Shown here: piece after piece, positions 29,431-37,751 of the stretch
Position numbering within the stretch: position 1 is the stretch's first letter
Layout of the letters: each line of letters opens with the position of its first letter
Assembly: GCA_002632265.1 (NCBI GenBank)
Contig: NQOV01000017.1
Location: 1-48,773 of the forward strand
Length of the DNA: 48,773 nucleotides
From: Rhodospirillaceae bacterium MC!
GTDB taxonomy: Bacteria; Pseudomonadota; Alphaproteobacteria; MC1
Reading direction: 5' to 3'
The notes under the pieces: generated by a model
The model's database searches: none
What the model was told of the DNA's origin: nothing
Seen by the model: the letters and a program-made list of their open reading frames with translations, nothing else
Program-made: the position numbers and the translations under genes

Positions 29431-30042
29431 TCATATATTTAATGGGATTTTGTCGAATTCAGTGGTGGTTATCTCTTCTAGGTGGGGGATTTGGGCTAGT
29501 ATTTTGATGTTGCCGTAAGTTTCGATATCTTTTTTATTTTCTGGGTTATAGTCGCCCTTTAGGATTACGCCTTTTATTTTGATGTTGTAGGATCTTAAGG
29601 CCGCTAGGGTTAATAGTGTATGGTTGATTGTGCCTAAGCCTGATCGGGCTACGATGATTGTTTCAAGATCCAGTTGTTTTATTAGATCGATTATCATGGT
29701 GTTATCATTTAAAGGGACGAAGATACCGCCTGCTCCTTCGATGATAATATCTTGGTTGGCGTATTCTTTAGGGATGTGGATTGATTTTGTATCGATGGTT
29801 ACATTTTCTAATCTAGCGGCCAGATGTGGGCTAAGGGGTTCTTTTAGTAGATAGGATTGTTTTAGGTATCTGTTAGGTGCTAGATTGCATATTTTTTTTA
29901 CTTCTTTAGTGTCGTCATCGTATAGTATCCCTGATTGAATGGGTTTCCAATATAAAGAGTTGAGTTTATGGACTAAAAAAGCACTTACTACGGTTTTACC
30001 GATGTCTGTATCTGTGCCTGTTACAAAATATCTATGGGTCAT
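29431..30042 (-). CDS. bioD: Dethiobiotin synthetase BioD
   Basis: A 203-residue ATP-dependent carboxylase. It starts with FVTGTDTDIGKTVVSAFLV, the BioD P-loop, then KPIQSG near residue 34 and EGAGGIFVPL near 100. It forms the ureido ring of dethiobiotin from DAPA and CO2. SD GGAGAACC lies before the ATG. It follows the bioH-bioC fusion by 30 bases. bioB for the final sulphur insertion is not in the window. Confidence 0.95.
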   Translation of the reverse strand: MTHRYFVTGTDTDIGKTVVSAFLVHKLNSLYWKPIQSGILYDDDTKEVKKICNLAPNRYLKQSYLLKEPLSPHLAARLENVTIDTKSIHIPKEYANQDIIIEGAGGIFVPLNDNTMIIDLIKQLDLETIIVARSGLGTINHTLLTLAALRSYNIKIKGVILKGDYNPENKKDIETYGNIKILAQIPHLEEITTTEFDKIPLNI

Positions 30043-30072
30043 GAGTTAGGTTCTCCGATTGGGTTGTCTTTG

Positions 30073-31605
30073 TTAATTTTCTAATCTGCCGATGATAAAG
30101 ATTGAATTCCACTTTATGGTTATTGGCTGGTTAAATTCTTTGAGTAGGGTTTTTAGTTCGCTGTTGCTTTTGCTATCGTTTTTGTTGTGGTTTGCTCCTG
30201 TGTTGATCATGGTTTTTAAGAGGGATTTTAAGTTGGCGTACTCGAAATAGCAATTGTCTTCATAAATATCTATGCCGTGGTTTTGGAAATAGCTTAAAGG
30301 GGGGTATGGGTTGAAGATCTTAGTAAAATTATGCTCCTTAATATAGCTATTTATATTCTCAAAGGATTGATCGCCAAGTAGGGATATGGCGAAAATTCCT
30401 TGGGGTTTTAATTTGGCTTGCCAGAGCTTTAAAACTTGAATGGGATCTTCAAACCATTGGAATAACATGGATGAACAAATGAGATCTAAGGAATTGTTGG
30501 CGAATTTATCCATGTCTGTTAGGGCGTTGATTTGGTCGAATCTTACGTGGGTTTCTTTGTTGTTATTTACTAATCTTGTTTGATTGTGTTTTAACATGTT
30601 AAAGGATAGATCTGTGGAAAGTACATGAGCATGGGGAAAGTTTTCCACTAGCTGATCGGTAAACAAACCTGTACCACATCCTAGTTCTAGAATTTGGATT
30701 GGTGTGCTTTCTTCTTCTGTATTTTCTTTTGTATTTTTTTCTGTGTAAGAATTGAGATAGTGGATTAGTTTATTGCTAATTAGTTTTTGGATTTGGGCGT
30801 TGTTGTTATATGATATTGCTTTATTATTGAAATTTTCCACTATGCCATTGGAAATACTGTGAATAATTTTAGTAACATCATGGGCAAGATCCAAACTTAA
30901 GGTATGGGGGATGAAGTGTTCGCCTGTGGGATAGTTTATGTTGTGAATGTTGGGGTTATTGTTTGTATCTGCCTGCATGTGGGAATTAATTAAGGGATCT
31001 GATCCGCCAGTTATGTTATAGATATTCTTTTTGTTGAGCATGTGTCGGCAATCGAGATTTTGCAGATCTTCCAAGCCTGTTAAGAGTTCCTTAGGATCAA
31101 GAGTGTTCATATAATCCCTATTGCTGATATGTTCTAATATATGATTGCTAGCGAGAAAATCATGTAAGACGCTTTGTGGATCTTGGGAAAACTTTTTTAT
31201 CATGCGTGAGAGAATTTTTCCGTTAATGCCGTGGGGAAAATCTGCGGATTTTGTGAATTTTGCAAAGCTATTGACCATAATAATCACATCAGCCATGGCA
31301 ATGATATTTGTTGATAAGGTTTTTAATCCGCCTAAACTATGGCCGATGATAATTAGTTTGTCTTTAGGTTTTTTGCTGTGTTTTGTAGTATGTTTTGTAG
31401 TGTGTTTGTTATAGTTTTCTTTGAATGTGTTTATGCTATCCTTTGCGTTATCGTAGGGCGATGCGTAATGGATTTGTAGATTGAGATTGTTATCATTATC
31501 ATTATCATTCTGGCTTTGAGCGTTGATAGTTTGTAGCTCATGGGCGAATGGTTGCCACATTTCATGGGATAAACCCCAACCGTGAATTAGTAATAAGTGG
31601 ATCAT
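30073..31605 (-). CDS. BioH-BioC fusion: pimeloyl-ACP methyl ester esterase plus malonyl-ACP methyltransferase
   Basis: A 510-residue two-domain protein. Residues 1-255 are an alpha/beta hydrolase like BioH: LLLIHGWGLSHEMW, nucleophile S90 in GHSLGG, D203 in GGSDPLI and H230 in GEHFIP, a full triad. Residues about 262-510 are a SAM methyltransferase like BioC: ILELGCGTGLFTDQL near 305, STDLSFNML, and SSMLFQWFEDP. BioC masks malonyl-ACP as a methyl ester so fatty acid synthesis can extend it; BioH removes the methyl at pimeloyl length. One chain holds both start and stop of pimelate synthesis. Low-complexity inserts (NDNDNDNN, HTTKHTTKHSKK) lie in the hydrolase part. The gene starts 2 bases after bioF ends. 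Confidence 0.85.
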   Translation of the reverse strand: MIHLLLIHGWGLSHEMWQPFAHELQTINAQSQNDNDNDNNLNLQIHYASPYDNAKDSINTFKENYNKHTTKHTTKHSKKPKDKLIIIGHSLGGLKTLSTNIIAMADVIIMVNSFAKFTKSADFPHGINGKILSRMIKKFSQDPQSVLHDFLASNHILEHISNRDYMNTLDPKELLTGLEDLQNLDCRHMLNKKNIYNITGGSDPLINSHMQADTNNNPNIHNINYPTGEHFIPHTLSLDLAHDVTKIIHSISNGIVENFNNKAISYNNNAQIQKLISNKLIHYLNSYTEKNTKENTEEESTPIQILELGCGTGLFTDQLVENFPHAHVLSTDLSFNMLKHNQTRLVNNNKETHVRFDQINALTDMDKFANNSLDLICSSMLFQWFEDPIQVLKLWQAKLKPQGIFAISLLGDQSFENINSYIKEHNFTKIFNPYPPLSYFQNHGIDIYEDNCYFEYANLKSLLKTMINTGANHNKNDSKSNSELKTLLKEFNQPITIKWNSIFIIGRLEN

Positions 31606-31607
31606 GG

Positions 31608-32846
31608 TTATAAAATACCTTTTTTGTTTGTATTTGTTATGCTTGCATTTATAATGCTCGTATTTGTCATGCCTGCTTTTATCAAGTGGATTAGCTCTTC
31701 AAGATCTTGATCCTTAAGAGCAGAATTTAAGGCGAAACGAATACGAGATCCCCCTTGTGGTACGGTTGGCGGGCGGATTGCGGTGGCTATGAAATTGTTA
31801 TTCTTAAAGTATTCTTGCCATTTAAGAGTATCTTCAGCCGTGCCGATGATCATGGGAACTATTTGGCTTTGGGAATTACTGGTGTTTATCTCAAGATCTT
31901 GTAAACTCGTGCGTAATATGTGTGCTTTGGCTTGCAGATTTTCACGTCTTTTTTGAATCTCGGCTGTTGGTAGTAAATCAAGAATTTTGTTGATAGCTCC
32001 CAACATGGCAGGGGATAGGGCGGTGGAATATATGAACCCCGTATTGGCATTAGTTAAATAATCGATCAAAGCTTGCGAACCAACAATATACGCTCCCATG
32101 GAACTAAAGGCTTTTGAAAGTGTTCCCATGATGATATCCACATCCTTATTATGGCATAATCCTGCCCCATTTTCACCAAGTACTCCCGTGCTATGGGCTT
32201 CATCAATGTATAGTAAGGCCTTATGGGTATTCTTTAACTTGATAAGTTCGTCCAAAGGTGCGAGATCGCCGTCCATACTAAAGACGCTTTCACTAATGAT
32301 TATTATGGTAGTAAAATCCTGTGCGTACTTTTCTAATATGCGTGCAAGATGTGTCATATCGTTATGATTGTAACGCTTATGGCTAACATGCTTGCCACTG
32401 GCTTGGATACCGTGCAGTATGCTTGCATGGATGAGCTTATCACTAATAATCAAGACTGATTTACTGGCGATCTTCGGATTACATAGGGCAGGAATTACCG
32501 TGCTATTACATTGGAATCCTGTGGAAAACAATAAACAAGCTTGGCGATTTTTAAGGCGTGCGAGTTTGGATTCTACTATCTTATGTAAATCAAAACTCCC
32601 AGATACTAACCTTGAGGCACACGCTCCTACGCCATATTTACCTATGGCGTGCATGCTAGCTTGTATAACTTCTTCATGAAAACTAAATCCCAAATAGTCA
32701 TTGGAAGATATGTTTATCATTTTGTTATGCTCAACCTTTACATGGGAATTTTCTAGCGGTATGTATTCCTTAATGGTTCTTAAGAGGTTATTTTTCTTCT
32801 TATCAGCTAAAAAATTACTGATATTAGTAATAAGTTCATGAGTCAT
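31608..32846 (-). CDS. bioF: 8-amino-7-oxononanoate synthase BioF
   Basis: A 412-residue PLP enzyme of the alpha-oxoamine synthase family. It has NDYLGFS near residue 49, SGSFDLHKIVE near 82, DEAHSTGVLGENGAGL near 215 and PLP lysine K245 in GTLSKAFSSMG. It condenses pimeloyl-ACP with alanine to KAPA. It is coupled to its neighbours: 3 bases from pepF and 2 from the bioHC fusion. The C-terminus has a short MTNTSIINASITNTNKK repeat-like tail, probably dispensable. Confidence 0.94.
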   Translation of the reverse strand: MTHELITNISNFLADKKKNNLLRTIKEYIPLENSHVKVEHNKMINISSNDYLGFSFHEEVIQASMHAIGKYGVGACASRLVSGSFDLHKIVESKLARLKNRQACLLFSTGFQCNSTVIPALCNPKIASKSVLIISDKLIHASILHGIQASGKHVSHKRYNHNDMTHLARILEKYAQDFTTIIIISESVFSMDGDLAPLDELIKLKNTHKALLYIDEAHSTGVLGENGAGLCHNKDVDIIMGTLSKAFSSMGAYIVGSQALIDYLTNANTGFIYSTALSPAMLGAINKILDLLPTAEIQKRRENLQAKAHILRTSLQDLEINTSNSQSQIVPMIIGTAEDTLKWQEYFKNNNFIATAIRPPTVPQGGSRIRFALNSALKDQDLEELIHLIKAGMTNTSIINASITNTNKKGIL

Positions 32847-32849
32847 ATT

Positions 32850-34625
32850 TTATTTTGTAAGTTTTTCAAGATCATCGATCAATGTAGTAATCAACTTCAT
32901 ACCGTTGGTCCAGAATTCTGGATCGTGGGCGTTCAGATTGAAAGGGGCTAGAAGTTCCTTATGACGGTAACGTCCACCGCTTGATAACATGGTATGATAT
33001 TTGGCTTGAAAGTCATCAACTTTGTTATCCTTAAACACTTGATATAAGCTATTTACTAAGCAATCGCCGAAAGCATAGGCATATACATAAAAAGGAGTGT
33101 GAATAAAGTGGGGAATGTATGACCACATGTAATTGTAATCTTCATCCATTTTCATACCGTCGCCAAAGGATGTAGATTGGGTTTCTATCCATAATTCACT
33201 AATGCGTTTTGCTGATAATTCGCCATTCTTACGTTCATCGTGTATGCGTGTTTCGAAATCACAAAAGGCGATTTGACGAACGCAAGTATTTAATGTGTCT
33301 TCAATTTTTGATGTTAACATGATCTTGCGTTGGCTATCGTTCTCACAACGCTTCAATAATGATTGAAAGGTTAACATTTCCCCAAATACACTGGCGGTTT
33401 CTGCGAGAGTTAAAGGAGTATCAGCCACTAAATCCCCTTGCTTTTGTGCGAGTACTTGATGGACACCATGACCAATTTCATGGGCAAGAGTCATTACATC
33501 ACGAGTTTTACCTTGATAGTTAACTAAAATATAAGGATGTTCTGTTGTTACTGTGGGATGTGCGAATGCTCCGCTACTTTTACCGTTATAAACTGGAGCG
33601 TCAATATAGCCATTACTAAAGAATTCTTCGGCGATATTACCAATTTCAGGATCGAAATCCTTATAGGCTTTTAGTACGATATCTTTAGCTTCTTGCCAAC
33701 TGATTTCTTGATCGTTATCTTCAGGTAGTGGGGCGTTTCTATCCCACCAATTAAGTTTATCCATACCAAGCATTTTAGCTTTTAGTTTGTAATATCTATG
33801 GGAAGTGTTTTTGTATTGGGCTTTTACCGAACTAATTAAAGCTGATACTACTTCATCTTCCACTAGATTCTCTAAATTTCTCGAAGAAATAGGCTTGTCA
33901 AAACCTCGCCATTCATCTTCAATAGATTTATCTTTGGCTAAATTGTTGGTAATGAAAGCAAATAGGTTTTCGTTTTCCTTTAAGACTCTAACAAATTCTA
34001 GAGCAGATTCTTGACGTTTTTTGCCGTCCTTATTGGTCAGCTCGTTAAGTAACATGGTGCTATTAACTTTTTTACCTTCCCAATTAAAGCGTAAACTTGC
34101 CGATGTTTCATCAAATAGGCGAACAAGTGCAGATGTACTGGTTAAACGTTTATCATGCAATAATTTTTCTAGATTCTCATCCAGCTGATACTTTTTGAAT
34201 TCACGGGCATTCATTATCCACGGTTTATAGAATTCTAGATCCTTATTTTCTTGGAAAAATTGAGCTAATTTCCCATCTTCAATGTTATTTAGTTCTAGAG
34301 ATAAAAAGATAATATCCGAAGTAATTACATTAAGTTTTTCCTTAATGTTCTGATAGAATTGTATGGTTTGTGTATCTTCTGATTTTTGCGAAAAACGTAA
34401 GCCCGCATAGGAACTTATTTTCCCCATAATGTTCGATAGCTTTTCGTATTTTTTTATTACCGCCAATAACTCATTACTATCATAGGATGTAATTTTACCT
34501 TTAGCTAGCAAGATATCTTGTATGATATCCTTTGCCGATTGAAAATCATCTTGAAGTTCTTTACAATCATCGCTGGGATAAAGATTAGTTAATTGCCATG
34601 TGGGCATGTCATTAATATTTAGCAT
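32850..34625 (-). CDS. pepF: Oligoendopeptidase F (M3 family)
   Basis: A 591-residue metallopeptidase of the thimet/PepF family. The zinc motif H382-E-I-G-H386 lies in MTLAHEIGHGVHQ, with the downstream glutamate in TLAETASVFGEM. Length is normal. It degrades short peptides in the cytoplasm. It heads the minus-strand run with biotin genes, with only 3 bases between it and bioF, so they must share a transcript. The link to biotin is probably only one of shared expression. Its promoter lies in the divergent gap before the GT25 gene. Confidence 0.95.
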   Translation of the reverse strand: MLNINDMPTWQLTNLYPSDDCKELQDDFQSAKDIIQDILLAKGKITSYDSNELLAVIKKYEKLSNIMGKISSYAGLRFSQKSEDTQTIQFYQNIKEKLNVITSDIIFLSLELNNIEDGKLAQFFQENKDLEFYKPWIMNAREFKKYQLDENLEKLLHDKRLTSTSALVRLFDETSASLRFNWEGKKVNSTMLLNELTNKDGKKRQESALEFVRVLKENENLFAFITNNLAKDKSIEDEWRGFDKPISSRNLENLVEDEVVSALISSVKAQYKNTSHRYYKLKAKMLGMDKLNWWDRNAPLPEDNDQEISWQEAKDIVLKAYKDFDPEIGNIAEEFFSNGYIDAPVYNGKSSGAFAHPTVTTEHPYILVNYQGKTRDVMTLAHEIGHGVHQVLAQKQGDLVADTPLTLAETASVFGEMLTFQSLLKRCENDSQRKIMLTSKIEDTLNTCVRQIAFCDFETRIHDERKNGELSAKRISELWIETQSTSFGDGMKMDEDYNYMWSYIPHFIHTPFYVYAYAFGDCLVNSLYQVFKDNKVDDFQAKYHTMLSSGGRYRHKELLAPFNLNAHDPEFWTNGMKLITTLIDDLEKLTK

Positions 34626-34750
34626 GTGCTTTTAATTCCTTGTATCTTAAATTAATTAATAATTATTTGACCATTTAAGCCATATGTTATCATAATGTTA
34701 TCATATTTTAAAGGAAAAATATAGAATTATTTATATTTTGTTTTATTTAT

Positions 34751-34779
34751 TTGACTTTACGTGAATTTTACCATATAAT
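34751..34779 (+). promoter_or_regulatory. Consensus promoter of first GT25 gene
   Basis: TTGACT (34751-34756) and TATAAT (34774-34779), exactly 17 bases apart. The same boxes and spacing recur before the second copy at 35619. Confidence 0.85.
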
Positions 34780-34835
34780 TCTATCCTAATACTTGCCCCT
34801 ATCTTTATAATTATACCTTTAAGGATAATCCTAGA

Positions 34836-35594
34836 ATGAAAAAAAATGTAGCTATCTATTATATAAATCTTGATAGATCTGAAGAACGACACAGCCATAT
34901 GCAAAATGTCTTAAAGGATTTTGCCTATGATGTGCATAGGATTTCCGCTGTTGACGGGAAAAAACTCTCTTATGAAGAAGTTCCTGAATATATGTATGAA
35001 TATCGAGAAAAATATTATGATCATTTAACTCTTACAGAAATCGCCTGCACTCTAAGTCATAAAAAAGCCATGGAAGAATTTTTGCAATCTGATTATGATT
35101 ACGCCATGATTTTAGAAGATGATATTCTCCCAACTCCAGAATTACATACATTTCTTGCTCATATGGAAGATCTTAAAGGCTGGGACGTGATTAAGCTGGA
35201 AAATAGAAAATATAGAAAAAAAGATTTAAATTATCTAGTAAAAGAAATTGAAGGGATATCTGTATATGTGCCGAAAACTGTAACCTTAGGAGCTTTGGCT
35301 ATCATGTACACCAAAGACGGAGCTAAAAAGGTTCTTAATATGAATGAAAAGATCTATTATGAGTTTGATACTCAATTTAATATGTCTAAAAAATATGATG
35401 TTAAATATTTATCTGTAAGTCCTGATTTAGTTACCTTATCTCAATTCAAATCGGATATCGGCTACGATAATAGAGAACAGCACCACGATAAAACTCTCTT
35501 GCATAAATACAGACGTCGCAATATTAGATTGTTTCAATCCATAGAAAAAGTTTTATATCAAAAGCAACTCTATGCTTACTTTAAGAATTTATAG
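34836..35594 (+). CDS. Glycosyltransferase family 25 protein, copy 1
   Basis: A 252-residue GT25 enzyme (LPS glycosyltransferase type, such as Lic2A/LgtB relatives). It begins with AIYYINLDRSEERHSHM, then HRISAVDGK near residue 38, EIACTLSHKKAMEEFL near 70 and YAMILEDDILPTPEL near 88, the acidic site that binds metal and sugar nucleotide. The basic C-terminus HKYRRRNIRLFQSIEK may sit at the membrane. It likely adds a sugar, often galactose, to a surface glycan; donor and acceptor cannot be read. A near-copy follows 105 bases downstream with its own promoter. Confidence 0.88.
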   Translation: MKKNVAIYYINLDRSEERHSHMQNVLKDFAYDVHRISAVDGKKLSYEEVPEYMYEYREKYYDHLTLTEIACTLSHKKAMEEFLQSDYDYAMILEDDILPTPELHTFLAHMEDLKGWDVIKLENRKYRKKDLNYLVKEIEGISVYVPKTVTLGALAIMYTKDGAKKVLNMNEKIYYEFDTQFNMSKKYDVKYLSVSPDLVTLSQFKSDIGYDNREQHHDKTLLHKYRRRNIRLFQSIEKVLYQKQLYAYFKNL

Positions 35595-35618
35595 TTATTA
35601 AGAGATAGATAAAAAGCA

Positions 35619-35647
35619 TTGACTTTATACGGATTTTAACGTATAAT
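35619..35647 (+). promoter_or_regulatory. Consensus promoter of second GT25 gene
   Basis: TTGACT (35619-35624) and TATAAT (35642-35647), 17 bases apart. The copy duplicated the promoter with the gene. Confidence 0.85.
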
Positions 35648-35699
35648 CATATTAGTGTTAGATTATATATCATGATTATAATTTTAAAAGGCAATCAGA

Positions 35700-36458
35700 A
35701 TGAAAAAAAATGTAGCTATCTATTATATAAATCTTGATAGATCTGAAGAGAGAAACTCTCAACTTTTACATACGCTTAAGGATTTTAATTATGATATTCA
35801 TAGAATTTCCGCTGTCGACGGTAAAAATCTAACTTATGAAGACGTTCCTGAATATATGTATGAATATCGAGAAAAATATCATACTCATTTAACATTTGGA
35901 GAAATCGCTTGTACTTTAAGCCATAAAAAGGCCCTTAAGGAGTTCTTACAATCAGATTATGATTATGCTATCATCCTAGAAGATGATGCGATTATTACGC
36001 CACAATTAAATACTCTACTTGAACATATCGAAAGCGTTAGGGGATGGGATATTATCAAGCTAGAAAATCGTAAAATTAAGGCTAAGGATCAAAATTATAA
36101 AGTAAAAGAAATTGAAGATCTTTCTTTATACATACCTAAGTACGTTCATTGGTGTTCTTTGGCTATCATGTACACTAAAATAGGAGCGGAAAAGGTCTTG
36201 GCTATGAATGAAGAAATATATTATGCCTTTGACACTCAATTTAGGCTGGCAAAAAAATACGATATCAAATATTTAGCGGTTACTCCTAACTTGTTCGTAT
36301 CTGCTGATCTAGAATCAGAAATAGGACACGAGAATAAAAAAGTGTTAGATAAAAATATCTTACATAAATACAGACGGAGAAATATAAGACTTTATCAATC
36401 AATCGAAAAATCCTTATATCAAAAACAACTCTATGCTTACTTTAAGGAGTTTGAATAA
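35700..36458 (+). CDS. Glycosyltransferase family 25 protein, copy 2
   Basis: A 252-residue paralogue of the preceding gene. The first 17 codons are identical at DNA level, and the ends HKYRRRNIRL and YQKQLYAYFK are shared. The acidic site reads YAIILEDDAIITPQL. Differences cluster in residues about 115-220 (for example VPKTVTLGAL against IPKYVHWCSL), the part likely to shape acceptor or donor choice. The pair is a tandem duplication that has begun to diverge. Confidence 0.88.
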   Translation: MKKNVAIYYINLDRSEERNSQLLHTLKDFNYDIHRISAVDGKNLTYEDVPEYMYEYREKYHTHLTFGEIACTLSHKKALKEFLQSDYDYAIILEDDAIITPQLNTLLEHIESVRGWDIIKLENRKIKAKDQNYKVKEIEDLSLYIPKYVHWCSLAIMYTKIGAEKVLAMNEEIYYAFDTQFRLAKKYDIKYLAVTPNLFVSADLESEIGHENKKVLDKNILHKYRRRNIRLYQSIEKSLYQKQLYAYFKEFE

Positions 36459-36549
36459 ATCTCTTAGAGTAAATACATTAGAGTAGATATAGAGTAGATA
36501 TATGATCTAAAAATTGAAAGTAAAGATTGAAAGAAAGGACGAGAGTAAA

Positions 36550-37167
36550 ATGAAAACATCTAAAATATTAAGTATATTCTTGGCTATTTTTATGATATCA
36601 GTGGTAATCACTCCTACATATGCTTATGCACTTAGTGATTACATTCCTAGCACGCATGAGATCTCTTCAAATTCAAATTTAATTTCAACTTCCTATTCCA
36701 ATAGCGAAAGTATGAAAGGTGCTTATCATGTGAGCTTTTTTAGTTTAGTACGTTGTAGTATGGTGGTGATAGTCATAATTTTAGGCTTGCCATTCTTATA
36801 TAGTAAGCTAGAAAAAGCATATTTCGCCTGGGATAAAAGAAAACGTACAAAAGCATGTACAACTTGCAAGTTAACAGATATCAAAAAGGAAAAATGTCAA
36901 AAGTGTGAAGTGGGTTTAAGCTATGTCCCTTGTACGGTGTGCGAAGAGTTCAATAATTTTAAAATGTGTAAGTTCTGTAATATGTTACACATTCGCATAG
37001 CTTTAAAATATAAGGACAATGATCCCACTTACATTCCTTGTGAAGAATGTCAGAATTTTTATCCGCTTGGTAAGTACAAAGATCTCGAGAAAAAAGCAAT
37101 CTGTGATACTTGTCCCCTTAATATGAGATTAATCGAAATGTGGGCAAAACCCCAAAAATTAGTGTAA
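36550..37167 (+). CDS. Membrane protein with three zinc-ribbon-like cysteine clusters, unknown function
   Basis: I start at the ATG at 36550 (205 residues), not the TTG at 36514, because AAGGACGAG precedes it and a signal peptide follows at once (MKTSKILSIFLAIFMISVVI, then TPTYAYA). A short Ser/Asn-rich outer part is followed by one membrane helix (residues about 69-84, CSMVVIVIILGLPFLY) and a basic stretch (KRKRTK), which puts the C-terminal half in the cytoplasm. That half has twelve cysteines as six CxxC pairs: C103/106 with C116/119, C128/131 with C140/143, and C164/167 with C185/188. This is three likely zinc ribbons. I do not recognise a family. It sits between the GT25 pair and the toxin-antitoxin-like array. 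Confidence 0.7.
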   Translation: MKTSKILSIFLAIFMISVVITPTYAYALSDYIPSTHEISSNSNLISTSYSNSESMKGAYHVSFFSLVRCSMVVIVIILGLPFLYSKLEKAYFAWDKRKRTKACTTCKLTDIKKEKCQKCEVGLSYVPCTVCEEFNNFKMCKFCNMLHIRIALKYKDNDPTYIPCEECQNFYPLGKYKDLEKKAICDTCPLNMRLIEMWAKPQKLV

Positions 37168-37272
37168 ATTAGCAGTTCCCACATCCCTTTATTAACAAAG
37201 CTCTTTTATTTTATCTGATTGTATGTTATAAAGATACTGCCTTTTTTAAGGCTGTAAGGAGGTGGCTGAACT

Positions 37273-37341
37273 GTGAAGTACATCTTTTACGTGTTATTAA
37301 TATGTTTTTTAATGTTATTTTTTATAAATAACGCATATTAA
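37273..37341 (+). CDS. Small hydrophobic peptide, putative type I toxin, copy 1
   Basis: A 22-residue frame with GTG start: MKYIFYVLLI, a central CFLMLFF and the end INNAY. One basic residue at the start, about 16 hydrophobic residues and a polar end fit a single membrane span, as in Fst, Ldr and Ibs toxins. AAGGAGG (37256-37262) ends 10 bases before GTG, and a stop lies in frame just upstream, so no longer start is possible. The mRNA probably starts near 37238 after TATAAA (37227-37232) and would begin with the hairpin GCCTT (37239-37243)/AAGGC (37248-37252). The promoter has an extended -10 but a weak -35. Toxicity is an inference from design. Confidence 0.8.
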   Translation: MKYIFYVLLICFLMLFFINNAY

Positions 37342-37345
37342 TAAT

Positions 37346-37432
37346 CAAAAACCCGTTGACTTTTGTAGCACTTAGTCAGCGGGTTTTTTATAATTAGGTT
37401 ACTTGAATTGTGAAGTCTTATGTAATCTTTTC
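37346..37432 (-). ncRNA. Antisense RNA, putative antitoxin, copy 1
   Basis: Predicted RNA of about 87 bases from the minus-strand promoter at 37440-37468, ending at the shared terminator. Its 5' part contains the complement of GAATTGTGAAGT (37405-37416) and TCTTTT. The same motifs occur as GAACTGTGAAGT (37268-37279) and TCTTTT around the peptide start codon, so the RNA can pair with the peptide start region as well as with the terminator loop. This is the direct-repeat arrangement of par/Fst loci. Ends are estimates. Confidence 0.75.
37347..37389. terminator. Bidirectional terminator, copy 1
   Basis: AAAACCCGTTGACT pairs with AGTCAGCGGGTTTT (one G-U), with T6 on the plus side and T5 on the minus side. 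It ends both the peptide mRNA and the facing antisense RNA. The loop sequence differs from those of the other copies. Confidence 0.9.
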
Positions 37433-37439
37433 AATTATT

Positions 37440-37468
37440 ATTATAAGATATTCCTAGCTAAAAGTCAA
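37440..37468 (-). promoter_or_regulatory. Antisense promoter, copy 1
   Basis: On the minus strand TTGACT (37468-37463) and TATAAT (37445-37440) are exactly 17 bases apart. It is stronger than the peptide promoter, as expected for an antitoxin RNA in excess. Confidence 0.88.
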
Positions 37469-37585
37469 GCAAAAAATATATAAATTTTATAATGGTACTC
37501 TATCTTAATAAAACTCTTTTATTTTATCTGATTGTGTGCTATAAAGATACTGCCTTTTTTAAGGCTGTAAGGAGGTGTCTGAACT

Positions 37586-37654
37586 GTGAAGTACATCTTT
37601 TACGTGTTATTAATATGTTTTTTAATGTTATTTTTTATAAATAACGCATATTAA
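37586..37654 (+). CDS. Small hydrophobic peptide, putative type I toxin, copy 2
   Basis: Same 22-residue sequence as copy 1, with identical DNA in the frame. The -10 is TATAAA at 37540-37545 with extended TG, and the GCCTT/AAGGC 5' hairpin and AAGGAGG are kept. The base change between SD and start (GTGTCT for GTGGCT) is outside the frame. Confidence 0.8.
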   Translation: MKYIFYVLLICFLMLFFINNAY

Positions 37655-37658
37655 TAAT

Positions 37659-37744
37659 CAAAAACCCGTTGACTACATTCCACAAAGGTCAACGGGTTTT
37701 TATAATTAGGTTACTTAAATTGTGAAGTCTTATGTAATCTTTTC
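37659..37744 (-). ncRNA. Antisense RNA, putative antitoxin, copy 2
   Basis: Predicted from the promoter at 37752-37780 to the shared terminator. The repeat motif on the plus strand is AAATTGTGAAGT here. Ends are estimates. Confidence 0.75.
37660..37701. terminator. Bidirectional terminator, copy 2
   Basis: AAAACCCGTTGAC pairs with GTCAACGGGTTTT. The G-U pair of copy 1 is here T-A. The loop is unrelated in sequence to copies 1, 3 and 4. Confidence 0.9.
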
Positions 37745-37751
37745 AATTATT

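Noticed and set aside
30073-31605. Frameshift-joined bioH and bioC as a sequence error
   Set aside because: The frame is continuous through a long linker with normal codon use and no overlap of native ends, so a real fusion is more likely.
37262-37276. Five-codon frame GTG-GCT-GAA-CTG-TGA overlapping the toxin start, as a mok-like coupling frame
   Set aside because: AAGGAGG directly abuts its GTG, leaving no room for ribosome placement. It may still be read, but there is no support.
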